Shown piece by piece: positions 15,836 to 24,354 of a stretch of DNA of 54,254 nucleotides. Positions within the stretch are counted from its first letter, which is position 1. Each line of letters starts with the position of its first letter. The notes under the pieces are model-generated. The model made no database searches. It was not told where the DNA came from and worked only from the letters and a program-made list of their open reading frames with translations. Source of the DNA: Micromonospora sp. CP22 (GTDB lineage Bacteria; Actinomycetota; Actinomycetes; Mycobacteriales; Micromonosporaceae); contig NZ_VCJO01000025.1 in assembly GCF_009712475.1 (NCBI RefSeq), positions 1 to 54,254 of the forward strand, written 5' to 3'. Made by a program: the position numbers and the translations under genes.

Positions 15836-17671
15836 CTACCGTGACCGCGCCATGATCTCGGCCAGCTCGGCCAGGCTCTCGGCCTCGAAGACCGAACGCA
15901 TCGCGACGCTCACGCCCAACTCCTTACGCATCCGGCTGGCGAGCTTGGCCGCGAGCACCGAATGGCCGCCCAACTCGAAGAAGTTGTCCTGCGGCGTCAC
16001 CTCGGTGAGGTCCAGCGTCTCGGCCACCAGGCCGCAGAGCAGCACCTCCAGCGAAGGCGCGTCACCGGTGGCGGGCGGGTCGACGGCGCCCGACGGAGCA
16101 TCCTCCGGCCCGGGTCGCTGCTCGGCCGCAGCCGTCGCCGCCCGCTCGGCGAGTGCCTTGCGGTCGATCTTGCCGTTCAGCAGGGTGGGCAGCCGGTCCA
16201 GCACGACCACGGTCGACGGGACCATGTGGTCGGGCAGCGCCGCCCGCACGTGCTCGCGTACCTCCGCCGCCTCCGGACTGCGCTCCCCCGAGGCGGTCAC
16301 GTAGGCGACGATGTGCTGGGACGAGGCGTCGGCGCCACCGAGCACCGCCACCGCCAACTCCACCGCCGGGTGGCTCTCCAACCGCGCCTCGACCTCGCCG
16401 AGCTCGACCCGGAAGCCGCGAACCTTCACCTGGTCGTCGACCCGCCCGGTGAAGTAGAGCTCGCCGTCGGCCGCGCGCCTGCCCCGGTCACCGGAGCGGT
16501 ACATCCGGCTGCCGGGCGGGCCGTACGGGTTGGCGACGAACCGTGCCGCGGTCAGGCCCGGACGGTGCAGGTACCCCCGTGCGACACCGCTGCCGGCCAG
16601 GTAGAGCTCACCCTCGCCACCGTCGCGCAGATCCCGCAGCTGCTCGTCGAGCACGTACACCGCGCTGCCGTCCCAGGGTGACCCGATGCTCACCGCCTCC
16701 TGCACACCGTCGACCGGTCCACCGATCGACGTGCCGACGGTCACCTCGGTCGGGCCGTAGCCGTTGAACAGCCGCCGCCCCTGAGACCACTCGGTCGCCA
16801 GAGCCCTGGTGCAGACGTCCCCGGTGGAGGTGAGGGTGCCGCCGGACAACAGGCCCGCGCTGTCGGTGATGCTCAACGCCACCGGCGGTAGCGTCGCGTG
16901 GTCCACCCGGTAGGTCAACATCGTCTCGCGCAGCGAGTCACCGGGCATCAGGGCGTCCTGCTCGGCCATCACCAGCGTCGCCCCGTGCATGAGGGCCATG
17001 GTGAAGTCCCAGAACCAGGCGTCGAAACTGAACGACGCCCACTGCAACACCCGCTCGCCGGGGCGGATGCCGTACACCCGGGCCTGCGTGGAGACCAGGT
17101 CCGCCACCCCGGCGTGGGTGAGCGCGACGCCCTTGGGCACGCCCGTCGATCCCGAGGTGTAGATGACGTACATCAGGTTGTCGGCGGTCAGCGGTCCCAG
17201 CCGTTCGTCCGCGGTGACGTCGTCACCGCGTTCGCCCGCGCACTGCGCCACGCACTCCGCGGAGTCGAGCACCAGCTCCGGCACGCCCAGGTCCAGCGGG
17301 GCGACGCTGCCGGTCCGCAACAACAGCACGGCACGGGCGTCGGTGACCATGTGGGTCAACCGCTCGGCCGGGTAGGTGGGATCGAGCGGCAGGTACGCAC
17401 CGCCCGCCTTCAACACGGCGAGGACCGCCGTGATCAGCGCGTCGGAACGTGGCACCGCGATCGCGACCAGCGAATCCGGCCCCACGCCGGCCGCGATGAG
17501 CCGACGGGCCAGTCGATTCGCGCGTGCGTTCAATTCCGGATACCCGACGACGGTTTCCCCGAAAATGACCGCCGGAGCCTCACCGGAGGTCAGCACGCTC
17601 GCCTCAAAGAACTCCGAAACAGTGTCCACTCCGCCTCCGACGCAGCTTTCCTGCCAATGTGTATCGACCAT
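15836..17671 (-). CDS. free-standing NRPS adenylation-PCP didomain
   Basis: A stand-alone A-T protein of about 611 residues that activates one amino acid and holds it as a thioester. A3 is YTSGSTGVPKG, A5 is NGYGPTE, A7 is YRSGD, A10 is NGKIDRKAL, and the PCP site is FFELGGHSVLAAK. By alignment to GrsA the pocket positions read D-A-W-T-T-T-G-V-G with the A10 lysine. From memory this is the signature reported for a kynurenine-activating module of daptomycin; tryptophan-type must also be considered. There is no condensation or release domain, so the unit is probably modified on the PCP (P450) and released (thioesterase). The start may be ATG 17671 or GTG 17629, the latter with GGAGG upstream. 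MbtH at 19849 is its likely helper. Confidence 0.92.
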   Translation of the reverse strand: MVDTHWQESCVGGGVDTVSEFFEASVLTSGEAPAVIFGETVVGYPELNARANRLARRLIAAGVGPDSLVAIAVPRSDALITAVLAVLKAGGAYLPLDPTYPAERLTHMVTDARAVLLLRTGSVAPLDLGVPELVLDSAECVAQCAGERGDDVTADERLGPLTADNLMYVIYTSGSTGVPKGVALTHAGVADLVSTQARVYGIRPGERVLQWASFSFDAWFWDFTMALMHGATLVMAEQDALMPGDSLRETMLTYRVDHATLPPVALSITDSAGLLSGGTLTSTGDVCTRALATEWSQGRRLFNGYGPTEVTVGTSIGGPVDGVQEAVSIGSPWDGSAVYVLDEQLRDLRDGGEGELYLAGSGVARGYLHRPGLTAARFVANPYGPPGSRMYRSGDRGRRAADGELYFTGRVDDQVKVRGFRVELGEVEARLESHPAVELAVAVLGGADASSQHIVAYVTASGERSPEAAEVREHVRAALPDHMVPSTVVVLDRLPTLLNGKIDRKALAERAATAAAEQRPGPEDAPSGAVDPPATGDAPSLEVLLCGLVAETLDLTEVTPQDNFFELGGHSVLAAKLASRMRKELGVSVAMRSVFEAESLAELAEIMARSR

Positions 17672-17806
17672 AGCCGTGGTCACACCACGCTTTGTCGTAC
17701 GCTTTCCCGGGTCTTTCAGATTGCTTGCGCTCCGACGGACCGCACGATCGGATCCGGGTGACCGGTCGCGGTCAGGGTCGGATGAGGTCGACGGGGTCAC
17801 CTCCGC

Positions 17807-18376
17807 TCACCGTGACCGGGACCTTCTCGACGCCGCCGTGACCGCCCGCCGGGTGTCCACCTGAGGGGTCGACGTTCGGGAGGCGGGCTCGACGAAGAAG
17901 CCACGGCCCCAGACGGTACGGATCGCGAGGCCGACGATCTCAAGACGTCGACGGAGCCGCATGACGTGCAGGTCGAGCGCGTTGCTCGACGAGCTGGCAC
18001 CGGAGCTTTCCAGGATCTCCCGTAGCTCTGTCCGGTAGACCAGCTGGCCGTATCTGTTCAGCAGCGGCGCCAGCATCTCGCACTGCATCAGCGAGAGCGT
18101 GACGGATGTGTTGTTGAAGTACAGCATCCCGGCCGGGTCCAGCACCGGCTTCTCGTTGAGGACCGCCCGGGCCGCCAACTGGCGGATCCGGACCTGGAGG
18201 TCCTCCCGGCCGATCGGCGGGCGCACCCAGTCCTCGTAGATACTCAGTTGGTCTGGCGGTGCCGCGCCGTGCTCCACGATCAGCAGACAGAGATGCTGCT
18301 GCTCGTGGCATTCCGCGCGGATGTCACTCTCCGCAGGCCAACGTACGAACTTAACCAGGTTCTTGACATCGACCAT
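17807..18376 (-). CDS. winged-helix (OmpR/PhoB-type output) regulator without receiver
   Basis: A 189-residue protein whose C-terminal half is a Trans_reg_C winged helix: hydrophobic core TLSLMQCEMLAPLLNR, the recognition helix region ALDLHVMRLRRRLE, and the wing IRTVWGRGFFVEP. The N-terminal 90 residues contain no recognisable receiver and several Cys and His residues (ECHEQQHLC), so a metal- or redox-sensing role is possible but speculative. The start ATG 18376 is preferred because a GGGGG run lies about nine bases upstream; ATG 18385 and 18439 are alternatives. It lies between the antiporter and the A-PCP gene on the same strand and is a candidate pathway-specific activator. Confidence 0.75.
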   Translation of the reverse strand: MVDVKNLVKFVRWPAESDIRAECHEQQHLCLLIVEHGAAPPDQLSIYEDWVRPPIGREDLQVRIRQLAARAVLNEKPVLDPAGMLYFNNTSVTLSLMQCEMLAPLLNRYGQLVYRTELREILESSGASSSSNALDLHVMRLRRRLEIVGLAIRTVWGRGFFVEPASRTSTPQVDTRRAVTAASRRSRSR

Positions 18377-18442
18377 CGCCTGCATCCCCCATAGCCACCA
18401 TGTCTCGATGGGAATTAAGAAATGCCACCCCTGAGACACTCC

Positions 18443-19852
18443 TCACAGGTCTCTCTTCTTTCCGTCGAAGCGATCGGCCGGCGCGCCGGCCACCAGCGGG
18501 TGTTCCCGCCGGTCGGATGTGGAGGGCGGTAGCGCCGCTGCGACCCGCCCGTCGTGCCGTAGTGACCAGCGCACCAGTGGCCCCGTCGCCGCCGTGGTGA
18601 GCACCGCGACGAGCACCAGGACGCTGTAGCCCAACTGGTTGAGGAAGCCGGCTTGGTAGCCGATGCTCAACACGACCAGTTCGGTGACTCCTCGGCAGTT
18701 CATGAGCATCCCGAACCGCAGCGCTTCGCCGTTCGGCATCCCGGTCAACCGCGCCGCCCCGCCCGCCCCGATGATCTTGGTGACCAACGCGGCCACCAGC
18801 ACCCCGATGAACACCAGCCAGGTGACCGGCGTGGTGCCCAGCAGCCCGATCGAGGTCGTCATGCCGACCCCGGCGAAGAACAGCGGCAACAGGATGAGCA
18901 GGGTGAAACCCTCCAGTTGCTGGCAGATCCGTTCCACGACCAGGGAGTCGCGCGGCACGGCGACGCCGAAGAGGAAGGCGCCCACCACCGGGTGCAGGTG
19001 GATGGACTGGGTGAGCACCGAGTAGCCGATCGCCCCGGCCACCAGCACCACCGTCAACGACGGGGCGGAACCCAGTCGTCGCACCAGCGCCACCAGCAAC
19101 GGGCGTACGCACAGCGCCGTGACGAGGACCAGCGCGGCCCCGAGCAGCAGGACGCGTACTCCCCCACCGCTCGTGCTCTGCCCGGCCAACAGGAAGGCCA
19201 GCACCAGCCAGAGCAGCCCGTCGCCGATGGCTGCCGCCGAGATGGACAGCACACCGACGCTGGTGTGGCGCAGCTTCAGGTCGTCGAGGATCCGGGCCAG
19301 CACGGGCAACGCGGTCACCGCCATGGCCAGCCCGACGAACATCATCGTGCCCGTCGGCGAGTCCTGCGAGCCGACGAACAGACCACCGGTGAGGGCAACG
19401 ATGCCCATCCCCGCCAGCCACGGCAGACCCATGCCGGCGACCACCACCGCGCCGACCACGCCCTTGCGCTCGATCCGGTCGGTACGCAGCTCACAGCCGA
19501 GCAGGAAGACGAAGATGACCAGACCCAGCTGAGCGACCTTGTCGAGCCCGTCCATCACCATCGGAGGGAACAGGAACCCGGTCGCCGACGGCCAGACAGC
19601 GCCGAGCAGCGACGAGCCGAGCACCAGGCCGCCGACCATCTCGCCGACGACCGACGGCTGACCCAGCCGCCGGGCCAGCGCCGCGATGGCCTGGCAGGTC
19701 ACCAGGACCACCGCGATCGCGAGCAGGAATCGGGTGAGCGAGTCCCCGTCGGGCGAACCCGCCGTGTCCCACAGCGGCACCGTGCTCACCAGCACGACAA
19801 GCCCGAGGGCCGCACCGAGCAGGGTCCGGGTCCGTGTGGACAGGGTGATCAC
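18443..19852 (-). CDS. CPA2-type cation/proton antiporter
   Basis: A 469-residue membrane protein with about 12 helices, of the Na+(K+)/H+ exchanger family. Typical segments are GQPSVVGEMVGGLVLG, LGLVIFVFLLGCELRTD, ALPVLARILDDL and ISAAAIGDGLLWLVLAF. The C-terminal tail is short and charged and lacks a TrkA-N domain. It starts at GTG 19852, overlapping the MbtH stop (GTGA), so it belongs to the fatty-acyl operon. Related antiporters occur in many antibiotic clusters, where export of the product or ion balance is proposed. The upstream open frame to 20041 covers MbtH and is not part of the protein. Confidence 0.87.
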   Translation of the reverse strand: MITLSTRTRTLLGAALGLVVLVSTVPLWDTAGSPDGDSLTRFLLAIAVVLVTCQAIAALARRLGQPSVVGEMVGGLVLGSSLLGAVWPSATGFLFPPMVMDGLDKVAQLGLVIFVFLLGCELRTDRIERKGVVGAVVVAGMGLPWLAGMGIVALTGGLFVGSQDSPTGTMMFVGLAMAVTALPVLARILDDLKLRHTSVGVLSISAAAIGDGLLWLVLAFLLAGQSTSGGGVRVLLLGAALVLVTALCVRPLLVALVRRLGSAPSLTVVLVAGAIGYSVLTQSIHLHPVVGAFLFGVAVPRDSLVVERICQQLEGFTLLILLPLFFAGVGMTTSIGLLGTTPVTWLVFIGVLVAALVTKIIGAGGAARLTGMPNGEALRFGMLMNCRGVTELVVLSIGYQAGFLNQLGYSVLVLVAVLTTAATGPLVRWSLRHDGRVAAALPPSTSDRREHPLVAGAPADRFDGKKRDL

Positions 19853-20112
19853 GCTCGCAAGCCGGTTGACCAGGTTCGGCCTGGGTCCGGGCCTACCCAA
19901 CCGGCCCCCGACCCGGCGTCCCGCAGGCTCTTCGGGCGCATGTCGGTCCAGGTCCGGTCGATGTGGTCGACGACCTGGCGTCGGGCCGCCGGCCCGTACA
20001 CCACGTGCCAACCGTCGGGGACGGCGATCCCGACCGGCCACAGGGAGTACTGTTCCTCGTCATTACGCAGGGCCAGGAATTCCTGGCTGTCGTCGTCGAA
20101 CGGATTGGACAC
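19849..20112 (-). CDS. MbtH-like protein
   Basis: An 87-residue MbtH-family chaperone of NRPS adenylation domains. It opens with NPFDDDSQEFLALRNDEEQY, continues SLWP and PDGWHVVYGPA, and has DHIDRTWTDMRPKSL, so the three conserved tryptophans are present. The tail after about residue 65 is longer than usual and Gly/Pro-rich. It starts at GTG 20112 with GAGGGG eight bases upstream. In this window the only amino-acid adenylation domain is the A-PCP protein at 15836-17671, which is therefore its probable partner, although MbtH is transcribed with the FAAL and antiporter genes. Confidence 0.95.
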   Translation of the reverse strand: MSNPFDDDSQEFLALRNDEEQYSLWPVGIAVPDGWHVVYGPAARRQVVDHIDRTWTDMRPKSLRDAGSGAGWVGPDPGRTWSTGLRA

Positions 20113-20224
20113 GCGGACAACCCCTCAGGATCTCGAATGGTTTCCGGACGGTGACAGGTCAGGGTTGTGGCAGGCCCCAGTCCTCGTGGCCGGTGAGCCG
20201 GCGAGGTCGGTGGGCGTCCGGCTG

Positions 20225-21922
20225 TCAGGTCGGCGCGGACGCCGGGTCCTCGATGAACAGTTGACGTGCCTTCGCTCGTTGCAGCTTTCCGCTGGTGGTC
20301 TTGGGAATGCTTCGTCTCGGGACGAGGTGCACCTGCGCCACGGGCACGCCGGTCTTCGCGCTGACCGTGCTACGCACCGCCTGGCGGAGCGCCTCCTGCT
20401 GATCGGCGGGTACGTACGACTCGACGATGAGGTGCAGTTCCTCGGAGTCTCCGTCCTCGGGTCGGTGACCGACGGCCACGACCGTGCCGAGTCGGATGCC
20501 CGGCACCGACTCGACGGCCTGCTCGAAGTCGGACGGGAAGTAGTTGGACCCACGGATGATGATCAGGTCCTTCGACCGTCCGGTGATGCGGATCTCGCCG
20601 TCTCGCAGGTAACCCACGTCGCCGGTCTTCCACCAGCCCGGCTCGGCGATGGACGCGGCGGTCTCCTCCGGCATGTCGAAGTAGCCGACCGTCCGGGCGG
20701 GGCTGCGGAACTGGATGTCACCGATCTGGTTGTCGCCCAGTGGGTTGCCGTCACCGTCGACGACCCGGACCTCGGTGTCCACGACGGGTGCGCCACAGGC
20801 GACGACGTGCATCGCGCTCGGGTCGCCCGGGTCGACGTCGATCGCCTGGCCGTGCGTGACGGCGGCGGTACGGTCGATGGTGTCGACCTGGACCGGTCCG
20901 TTGTCCCGCGCCATGGTGATGGTCAGGGTGGCCTCGGCCATGCCGTAGCAGGGCATGAGCAGGTCCCGTCGCAGGCCCCACCGGGCGAACCGGTCGACGA
21001 AACGCTGGACCGTGCCGGGGTGGATGGGCTCCGCTCCGCAGAACGCCATCCGCCAGGACGACAGGTCCACGTTCTCCATGTCACTGTCGCGTACCCTGTC
21101 GGCCGCGTAGCCGTAGGCGAAGTTGGGCGCCGCCGAGAAGTTCCCCCTCGTCGCGCTGATGTTGCGCAGCCACTCGACCGGCGAACGCAGGAACTGCGTC
21201 GGGGGCATGAGCACGGTGTTGCTTCCGACGAACGTCGGAACCATCAACCCCGACATGAGGCCCATGTCGTGGTACAGCGGCAGCCAGCTCACTCCCGTCT
21301 CGTCGATCGACCATCCCGTCGCCTTGACGTTCTGCGTCATGTTCGCGGACAGGTTGGCGTGTGAGATCATCACGCCCTTGGGCCTGCCGGTCGATCCAGA
21401 CGTGCACTGGATGAACGCCAGTTCGTCCTCGGAAGGCAGCCGGAACTGCCGCAGTGACGCCTCGGCCGACGCCGCACGCTCCAGCAACACGTCACCGTCG
21501 ACGAACACCGTGTCCACCACGGTCTCCGACGCCTCGACCACGGCACCCTTGGCCACCACCGCCGCCGGCCGCAGATAGGCCACCAGCTCCTTGACCTGAC
21601 CGTCGAACCCGGCCGCGCGCCCGAAGCTCGTCGGCACCGCGATCGCCGTCGGGGCCGCGCCGAGCAGCTGGCAACCGAAGAACGCCGTCACGAACGTCCA
21701 ACTCGTCGGCAGACACAGCAGGACCCGATCGCCTCGGCCCACGCCGTAGTCGGCGAGGACCGCCGCGCACCGCATGGCCTCGTCGAGGACCTCGTCGTAC
21801 CGGCGCGACTCCAACCGACCCGGCTCGGGCACGACCGTCATCTGCTTACCGTCCGACCCACGCTCCGCCTGCGCCACCAGCGCATGCGTCACGGTGGGAT
21901 GGTTCGGAACACTACCCCTCAT
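20225..21922 (-). CDS. fatty acyl-AMP ligase (FAAL) 1
   Basis: Activates a fatty acid as acyl-AMP and transfers it to an ACP rather than CoA. The 565-residue protein has an intact P-loop CTSGSTGRPKGVMISH, YHDMGLMSG, the FAAL-type YGMAEATL, SKDLIIIRGSNYFPSD and the A10 lysine in TTSGKLQRAK. The length and the IIIRG-N-P wording mark the FAAL rather than CoA-ligase branch. The ATG at 21922 has GAGGAG seven bases upstream; a GTG at 21937 is less likely. It follows hydrolase 1, ACP1 and the PPTase in one operon, so ACP1 (22705-22959) is the natural acceptor. The chain length cannot be read. Confidence 0.92.
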   Translation of the reverse strand: MRGSVPNHPTVTHALVAQAERGSDGKQMTVVPEPGRLESRRYDEVLDEAMRCAAVLADYGVGRGDRVLLCLPTSWTFVTAFFGCQLLGAAPTAIAVPTSFGRAAGFDGQVKELVAYLRPAAVVAKGAVVEASETVVDTVFVDGDVLLERAASAEASLRQFRLPSEDELAFIQCTSGSTGRPKGVMISHANLSANMTQNVKATGWSIDETGVSWLPLYHDMGLMSGLMVPTFVGSNTVLMPPTQFLRSPVEWLRNISATRGNFSAAPNFAYGYAADRVRDSDMENVDLSSWRMAFCGAEPIHPGTVQRFVDRFARWGLRRDLLMPCYGMAEATLTITMARDNGPVQVDTIDRTAAVTHGQAIDVDPGDPSAMHVVACGAPVVDTEVRVVDGDGNPLGDNQIGDIQFRSPARTVGYFDMPEETAASIAEPGWWKTGDVGYLRDGEIRITGRSKDLIIIRGSNYFPSDFEQAVESVPGIRLGTVVAVGHRPEDGDSEELHLIVESYVPADQQEALRQAVRSTVSAKTGVPVAQVHLVPRRSIPKTTSGKLQRAKARQLFIEDPASAPT

Positions 21923-22065
21923 CAACCCGCTCCTCACAACCTAGGACGGCCCTACCCCACAACCCGTGACGAGTCCGGAGGCGATGCTTGTGGCTTGCCG
22001 ATCCGGTCCCGAACCGCACGGTCAACTCGTCGACCACGTTCCGCACCACGTGGTCTCTCGCGATG

Positions 22066-22695
22066 TCACTGCTCACCCGACCCGCCGTCTGCGGTGGACC
22101 GCCCGTTCCCCTCGGGCTCCTCGGTGCCGTACCGCCGCACCGCCAAGGCGAACGAGGAACCAGCCTCGGAGCACACCCATACCGGCATCGACAGACCGCC
22201 GAACGAGGCGACCAGCCCGGCGTCGGACCGGACCAACCCGATCCGCCAGAACAGCAGGCCGTCCGCGACCACCGTCCCGGCCAACGCCTTGAACGCCGCC
22301 TCCTTGGCCGAGAACAGCTCGACCGGACTGTGCCGGCCGGCCGGCGCCAGCAGGGTGCGTCGCTCCCGATCGTTGAGAACAAACCTGGCCATGCGCTCGG
22401 TGACCGCCGCATCCTCGATGTCGACGCCGACCCCGGCCGCACCGGGGACCACCGCCGCGACCGCCATCCGGTCGGTGTGGGCGATCGACCCCGGGTACCC
22501 ACGCGGGAAGTCCGGCCTGCCGCCGGTGGCGCGCGGGACGGCCCGCACCGCCGATCCCGCTGCGGCCAGTGCCGCCGCCGCGGCCTGACGACCGGCCTCG
22601 GACTGCTCACGCGGCCCGTACGGCGGCGGCACCGGGCACCACCGAATGGACGCCTCCGGCGTGACGGCGGTGGGGGTCCCGAGTACGGCGGTCAC
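22066..22695 (-). CDS. Sfp/EntD-type 4'-phosphopantetheinyl transferase
   Basis: Converts apo carrier proteins to the holo form with CoA. The 209-residue protein has the metal site GVDIED and the core FSAKEAAFKALAGT, plus a basic early region (GGRPDFPRGYPGSIAHTDR) where the substrate CoA binds. It should serve the three small carrier proteins and the PCP of the cluster. The start is GTG 22695 with GAGGTGA immediately upstream, 9 bases after the ACP1 stop. A gap of 143 bp separates it from FAAL1. A damaged copy of the same FSAK region lies at 27953-28006, which links this gene to the duplication in operon B. Confidence 0.92.
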   Translation of the reverse strand: MTAVLGTPTAVTPEASIRWCPVPPPYGPREQSEAGRQAAAAALAAAGSAVRAVPRATGGRPDFPRGYPGSIAHTDRMAVAAVVPGAAGVGVDIEDAAVTERMARFVLNDRERRTLLAPAGRHSPVELFSAKEAAFKALAGTVVADGLLFWRIGLVRSDAGLVASFGGLSMPVWVCSEAGSSFALAVRRYGTEEPEGNGRSTADGGSGEQ

Positions 22696-22704
22696 CGAGT
22701 CACC

Positions 22705-22959
22705 TCACACGCGCAGCGCCACGACGTGGTCGGCGAGCGAGCTGATCGAGCGCAGCACCTCCGGTTGGATGTCGTCGTCCCACTCGAAGCCGAACGCGTC
22801 CTCCATCCGCACCAGCAGGCTGACCAGGGCCGCCGAGGACAGTCCCTGCTGACGCAGCGACACCGTGTCGGATACGTTCCGCACGAAGCTGTCCGGGCCG
22901 TGCATCTCGACCAGCAGCTCACGGATGCGCTGCCGGGTCTGGGTTACCTGGTCAGGCAT
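22705..22959 (-). CDS. acyl carrier protein 1
   Basis: A small 84-residue acidic helical carrier protein. The phosphopantetheine site reads GLSSAALVSLLVRMED, so the usual Asp before the modified Ser is replaced by Ser (G-L-S-S instead of G-L-D-S); the attachment serine itself is present. The ATG at 22959 overlaps the end of hydrolase 1 by 8 bp, and the PPTase begins just after its stop, indicating tight coupling. The first six codons lie inside the 887-bp duplicated block. It is likely loaded by FAAL1 two genes downstream. The substituted residue may reduce recognition by generic PPTases and favour the dedicated one. Confidence 0.82.
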   Translation of the reverse strand: MPDQVTQTRQRIRELLVEMHGPDSFVRNVSDTVSLRQQGLSSAALVSLLVRMEDAFGFEWDDDIQPEVLRSISSLADHVVALRV

Positions 22960-23829
22960 TCGCCTCGACCTCGTCGACGAACTTCGCCACCAACGCCTGG
23001 AAACCCGACGCGTCATCCAGGAACGGCAAATGCCCCGCCCCCGGCATGATCTCGCAACGACCATCAGGGAACTTCGCCGCCAACTCCTGCGCCCCCGACG
23101 GACTCAACAACACATCATCATCACCAATGACCACCAACGTCGGCGCCTGAACCCGAGCCAACAGATCCGGACTCGACTCACCAGTCAACGCCAACTTCAA
23201 ACCATTGGTCAGATCCTCCTTGGTCGACAAAGCCAAAAAGCTCTCCCGCAACCCAAGGAAACCCGGAGTACCCAACTCCTCGATCATCTCCGCACCGAAC
23301 ACCTCCGGATACAGATGCGCATACAACGCCGCCATACCGTGATGCTCCAACGTCAACAACCACGCCCGCTGCACCAGACGATGCCGACGCATACCCCGAG
23401 GACCAAGCGCCGGACCCGCCAACACGATGCCCTTGACCCGATCCGGATACTTCAACGCCACATCACGAGCCAACACCGTCGAAATCGACGTCGACAACAA
23501 ATACGCCTTATCGATCTCCAACGCATCCAACAACCCGACCACGTCATCCGCGTGATCATCCCACGACGGATACGTCTCCGGATGCGACGACCGACCATGA
23601 CCCCGCAGGTCATAACTCACCACACGATGAGCCACCGACAACTCATCCGTGACCACCCGCCACGCCGGAGTCGTCATAAAAAAATTGTTCAGCGTCAACA
23701 CAACCGGACCAGAACCGGTCGACTCGTAATACAACTCAACACCATCACGCACCCGAGCCCGCACCGCATCCTCGCGATACTCCAACTCAAGACGCTCAAG
23801 AACCTCACCAGCAGACACCACATCCCCCT
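22943..23829. repeat. 887-bp direct repeat, copy A (hydrolase 1)
   Basis: I find no difference between this block and 28018-28904 (offset 5075 bp). It starts at GTTACCTGG, includes the first codons of ACP1 and the entire hydrolase gene, and ends 8 bases upstream of the hydrolase start at CACATCCCCCT. The unique sequence on both sides diverges abruptly. Confidence 0.93.
22952..23821 (-). CDS. alpha/beta hydrolase 1 (thioesterase-like)
   Basis: A 289-residue alpha/beta hydrolase. It has an oxyanion strand LTLNNFFMT, SYDLRGHGRSS, a nucleophile elbow SLLS-like reading LSTSIST with Ser112 (small residues are Ser instead of Gly), an acid region VVIGDDDVLLS and the histidine in PGAGHLPFLDD. It could release acyl groups from an ACP or form an ester or amide. 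It is the first gene of operon A and is coupled to ACP1. Its codons use many T/G third bases (GGT, GTT, TTG, CGT), unlike the C-rich neighbours, and an identical copy is found at 28027-28896, so recent acquisition or duplication is likely. Confidence 0.85.
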   Translation of the reverse strand: MVSAGEVLERLELEYREDAVRARVRDGVELYYESTGSGPVVLTLNNFFMTTPAWRVVTDELSVAHRVVSYDLRGHGRSSHPETYPSWDDHADDVVGLLDALEIDKAYLLSTSISTVLARDVALKYPDRVKGIVLAGPALGPRGMRRHRLVQRAWLLTLEHHGMAALYAHLYPEVFGAEMIEELGTPGFLGLRESFLALSTKEDLTNGLKLALTGESSPDLLARVQAPTLVVIGDDDVLLSPSGAQELAAKFPDGRCEIMPGAGHLPFLDDASGFQALVAKFVDEVEANA

Positions 23830-24033
23830 TTATTCACACCTGCGCGCCGAGCGCGCATTCGGGTGACTGCATCACGTCCCGACGGCACCCCCGACGAATG
23901 GGCACCACCTCAACCGGCAGAGCCCCCCACCCGGGCGCCGCCTTCAATGACGCCGCCTTCTACCGCAAAAGCCGTGCCGATCTCGTAGCATCGCGCGTAC
24001 TCCACTCTTGCCCTAAAGCCGGCGGGACACTTC

Positions 24034-24112
24034 CGCACGCTATCACTTGATCGACGTACTGCAATCCGTTAATTCTGCATACCACCCTGTGCGCTTCACA
24101 CGCGGCGCACGA
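24034..24112 (-). promoter_or_regulatory. conserved promoter/operator block of operon A
   Basis: This 79-bp block aligns without gaps to 32991-33069 (59 identities by my count), each upstream of a leftward operon. On the minus strand it contains TTGCAG (24059-24064), a 16-base spacer and TAGCGT (24037-24042), a good actinomycete -35/-10 pair. Just upstream of the -35 is an imperfect dyad TGCATA-N6-TGTGCG (24076-24093), suited to an activator. Transcription would begin near 24030, giving a leader of about 200 bases before hydrolase 1. The remaining 23830-24033 is AT-richer noncoding sequence with no gene that I can support. Confidence 0.72.
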
Positions 24113-24256
24113 AGAGGATGGTTCGTCCTAATTACAGAGACCCTCCCGGTGCACTTCAATCATTGGATTTGTCCATGCCATGTCGGATAAGCGGCTGCGC
24201 GAATCGGTCGGATCCCACTGCGCTGCGACAAATCCGCCTCAGGCATACATGAAGGA

Positions 24257-24299
24257 CCTGTGGACCGCCGGGAACGTTGTGCTCCCGGCGGCCCACAGG
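24257..24299 (-). terminator. hairpin terminator of operon B
   Basis: A long stem (CCTGTGG-a-CCGCCGGGA / TCCCGGCGG-c-CCACAGG, one mismatch) with a 9-base loop lies 55 bp after the acetyltransferase stop and before the operon A promoter. It separates the two co-directional operons. Confidence 0.85.
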
Positions 24300-24354
24300 T
24301 CCGGCACCACCCCAGCCGGTGGCACTCAGCCGGTCCCCGGCACGAGGCGACGAC

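Noticed and set aside
18653..21364. 903-residue open frame on the plus strand
   Set aside because: It lies opposite the antiporter, MbtH and FAAL1 genes. Its translation is rich in His, Gln, Arg and Asp with no domain, as expected for an antisense frame in GC-rich DNA.
22865..23866. plus-strand frames opposite the duplicated hydrolases
   Set aside because: They are long only because the minus-strand codons avoid certain bases; the translation is a His/Arg/Gln/Thr-rich mixture with no domain, and the opposite frame is a clear hydrolase.
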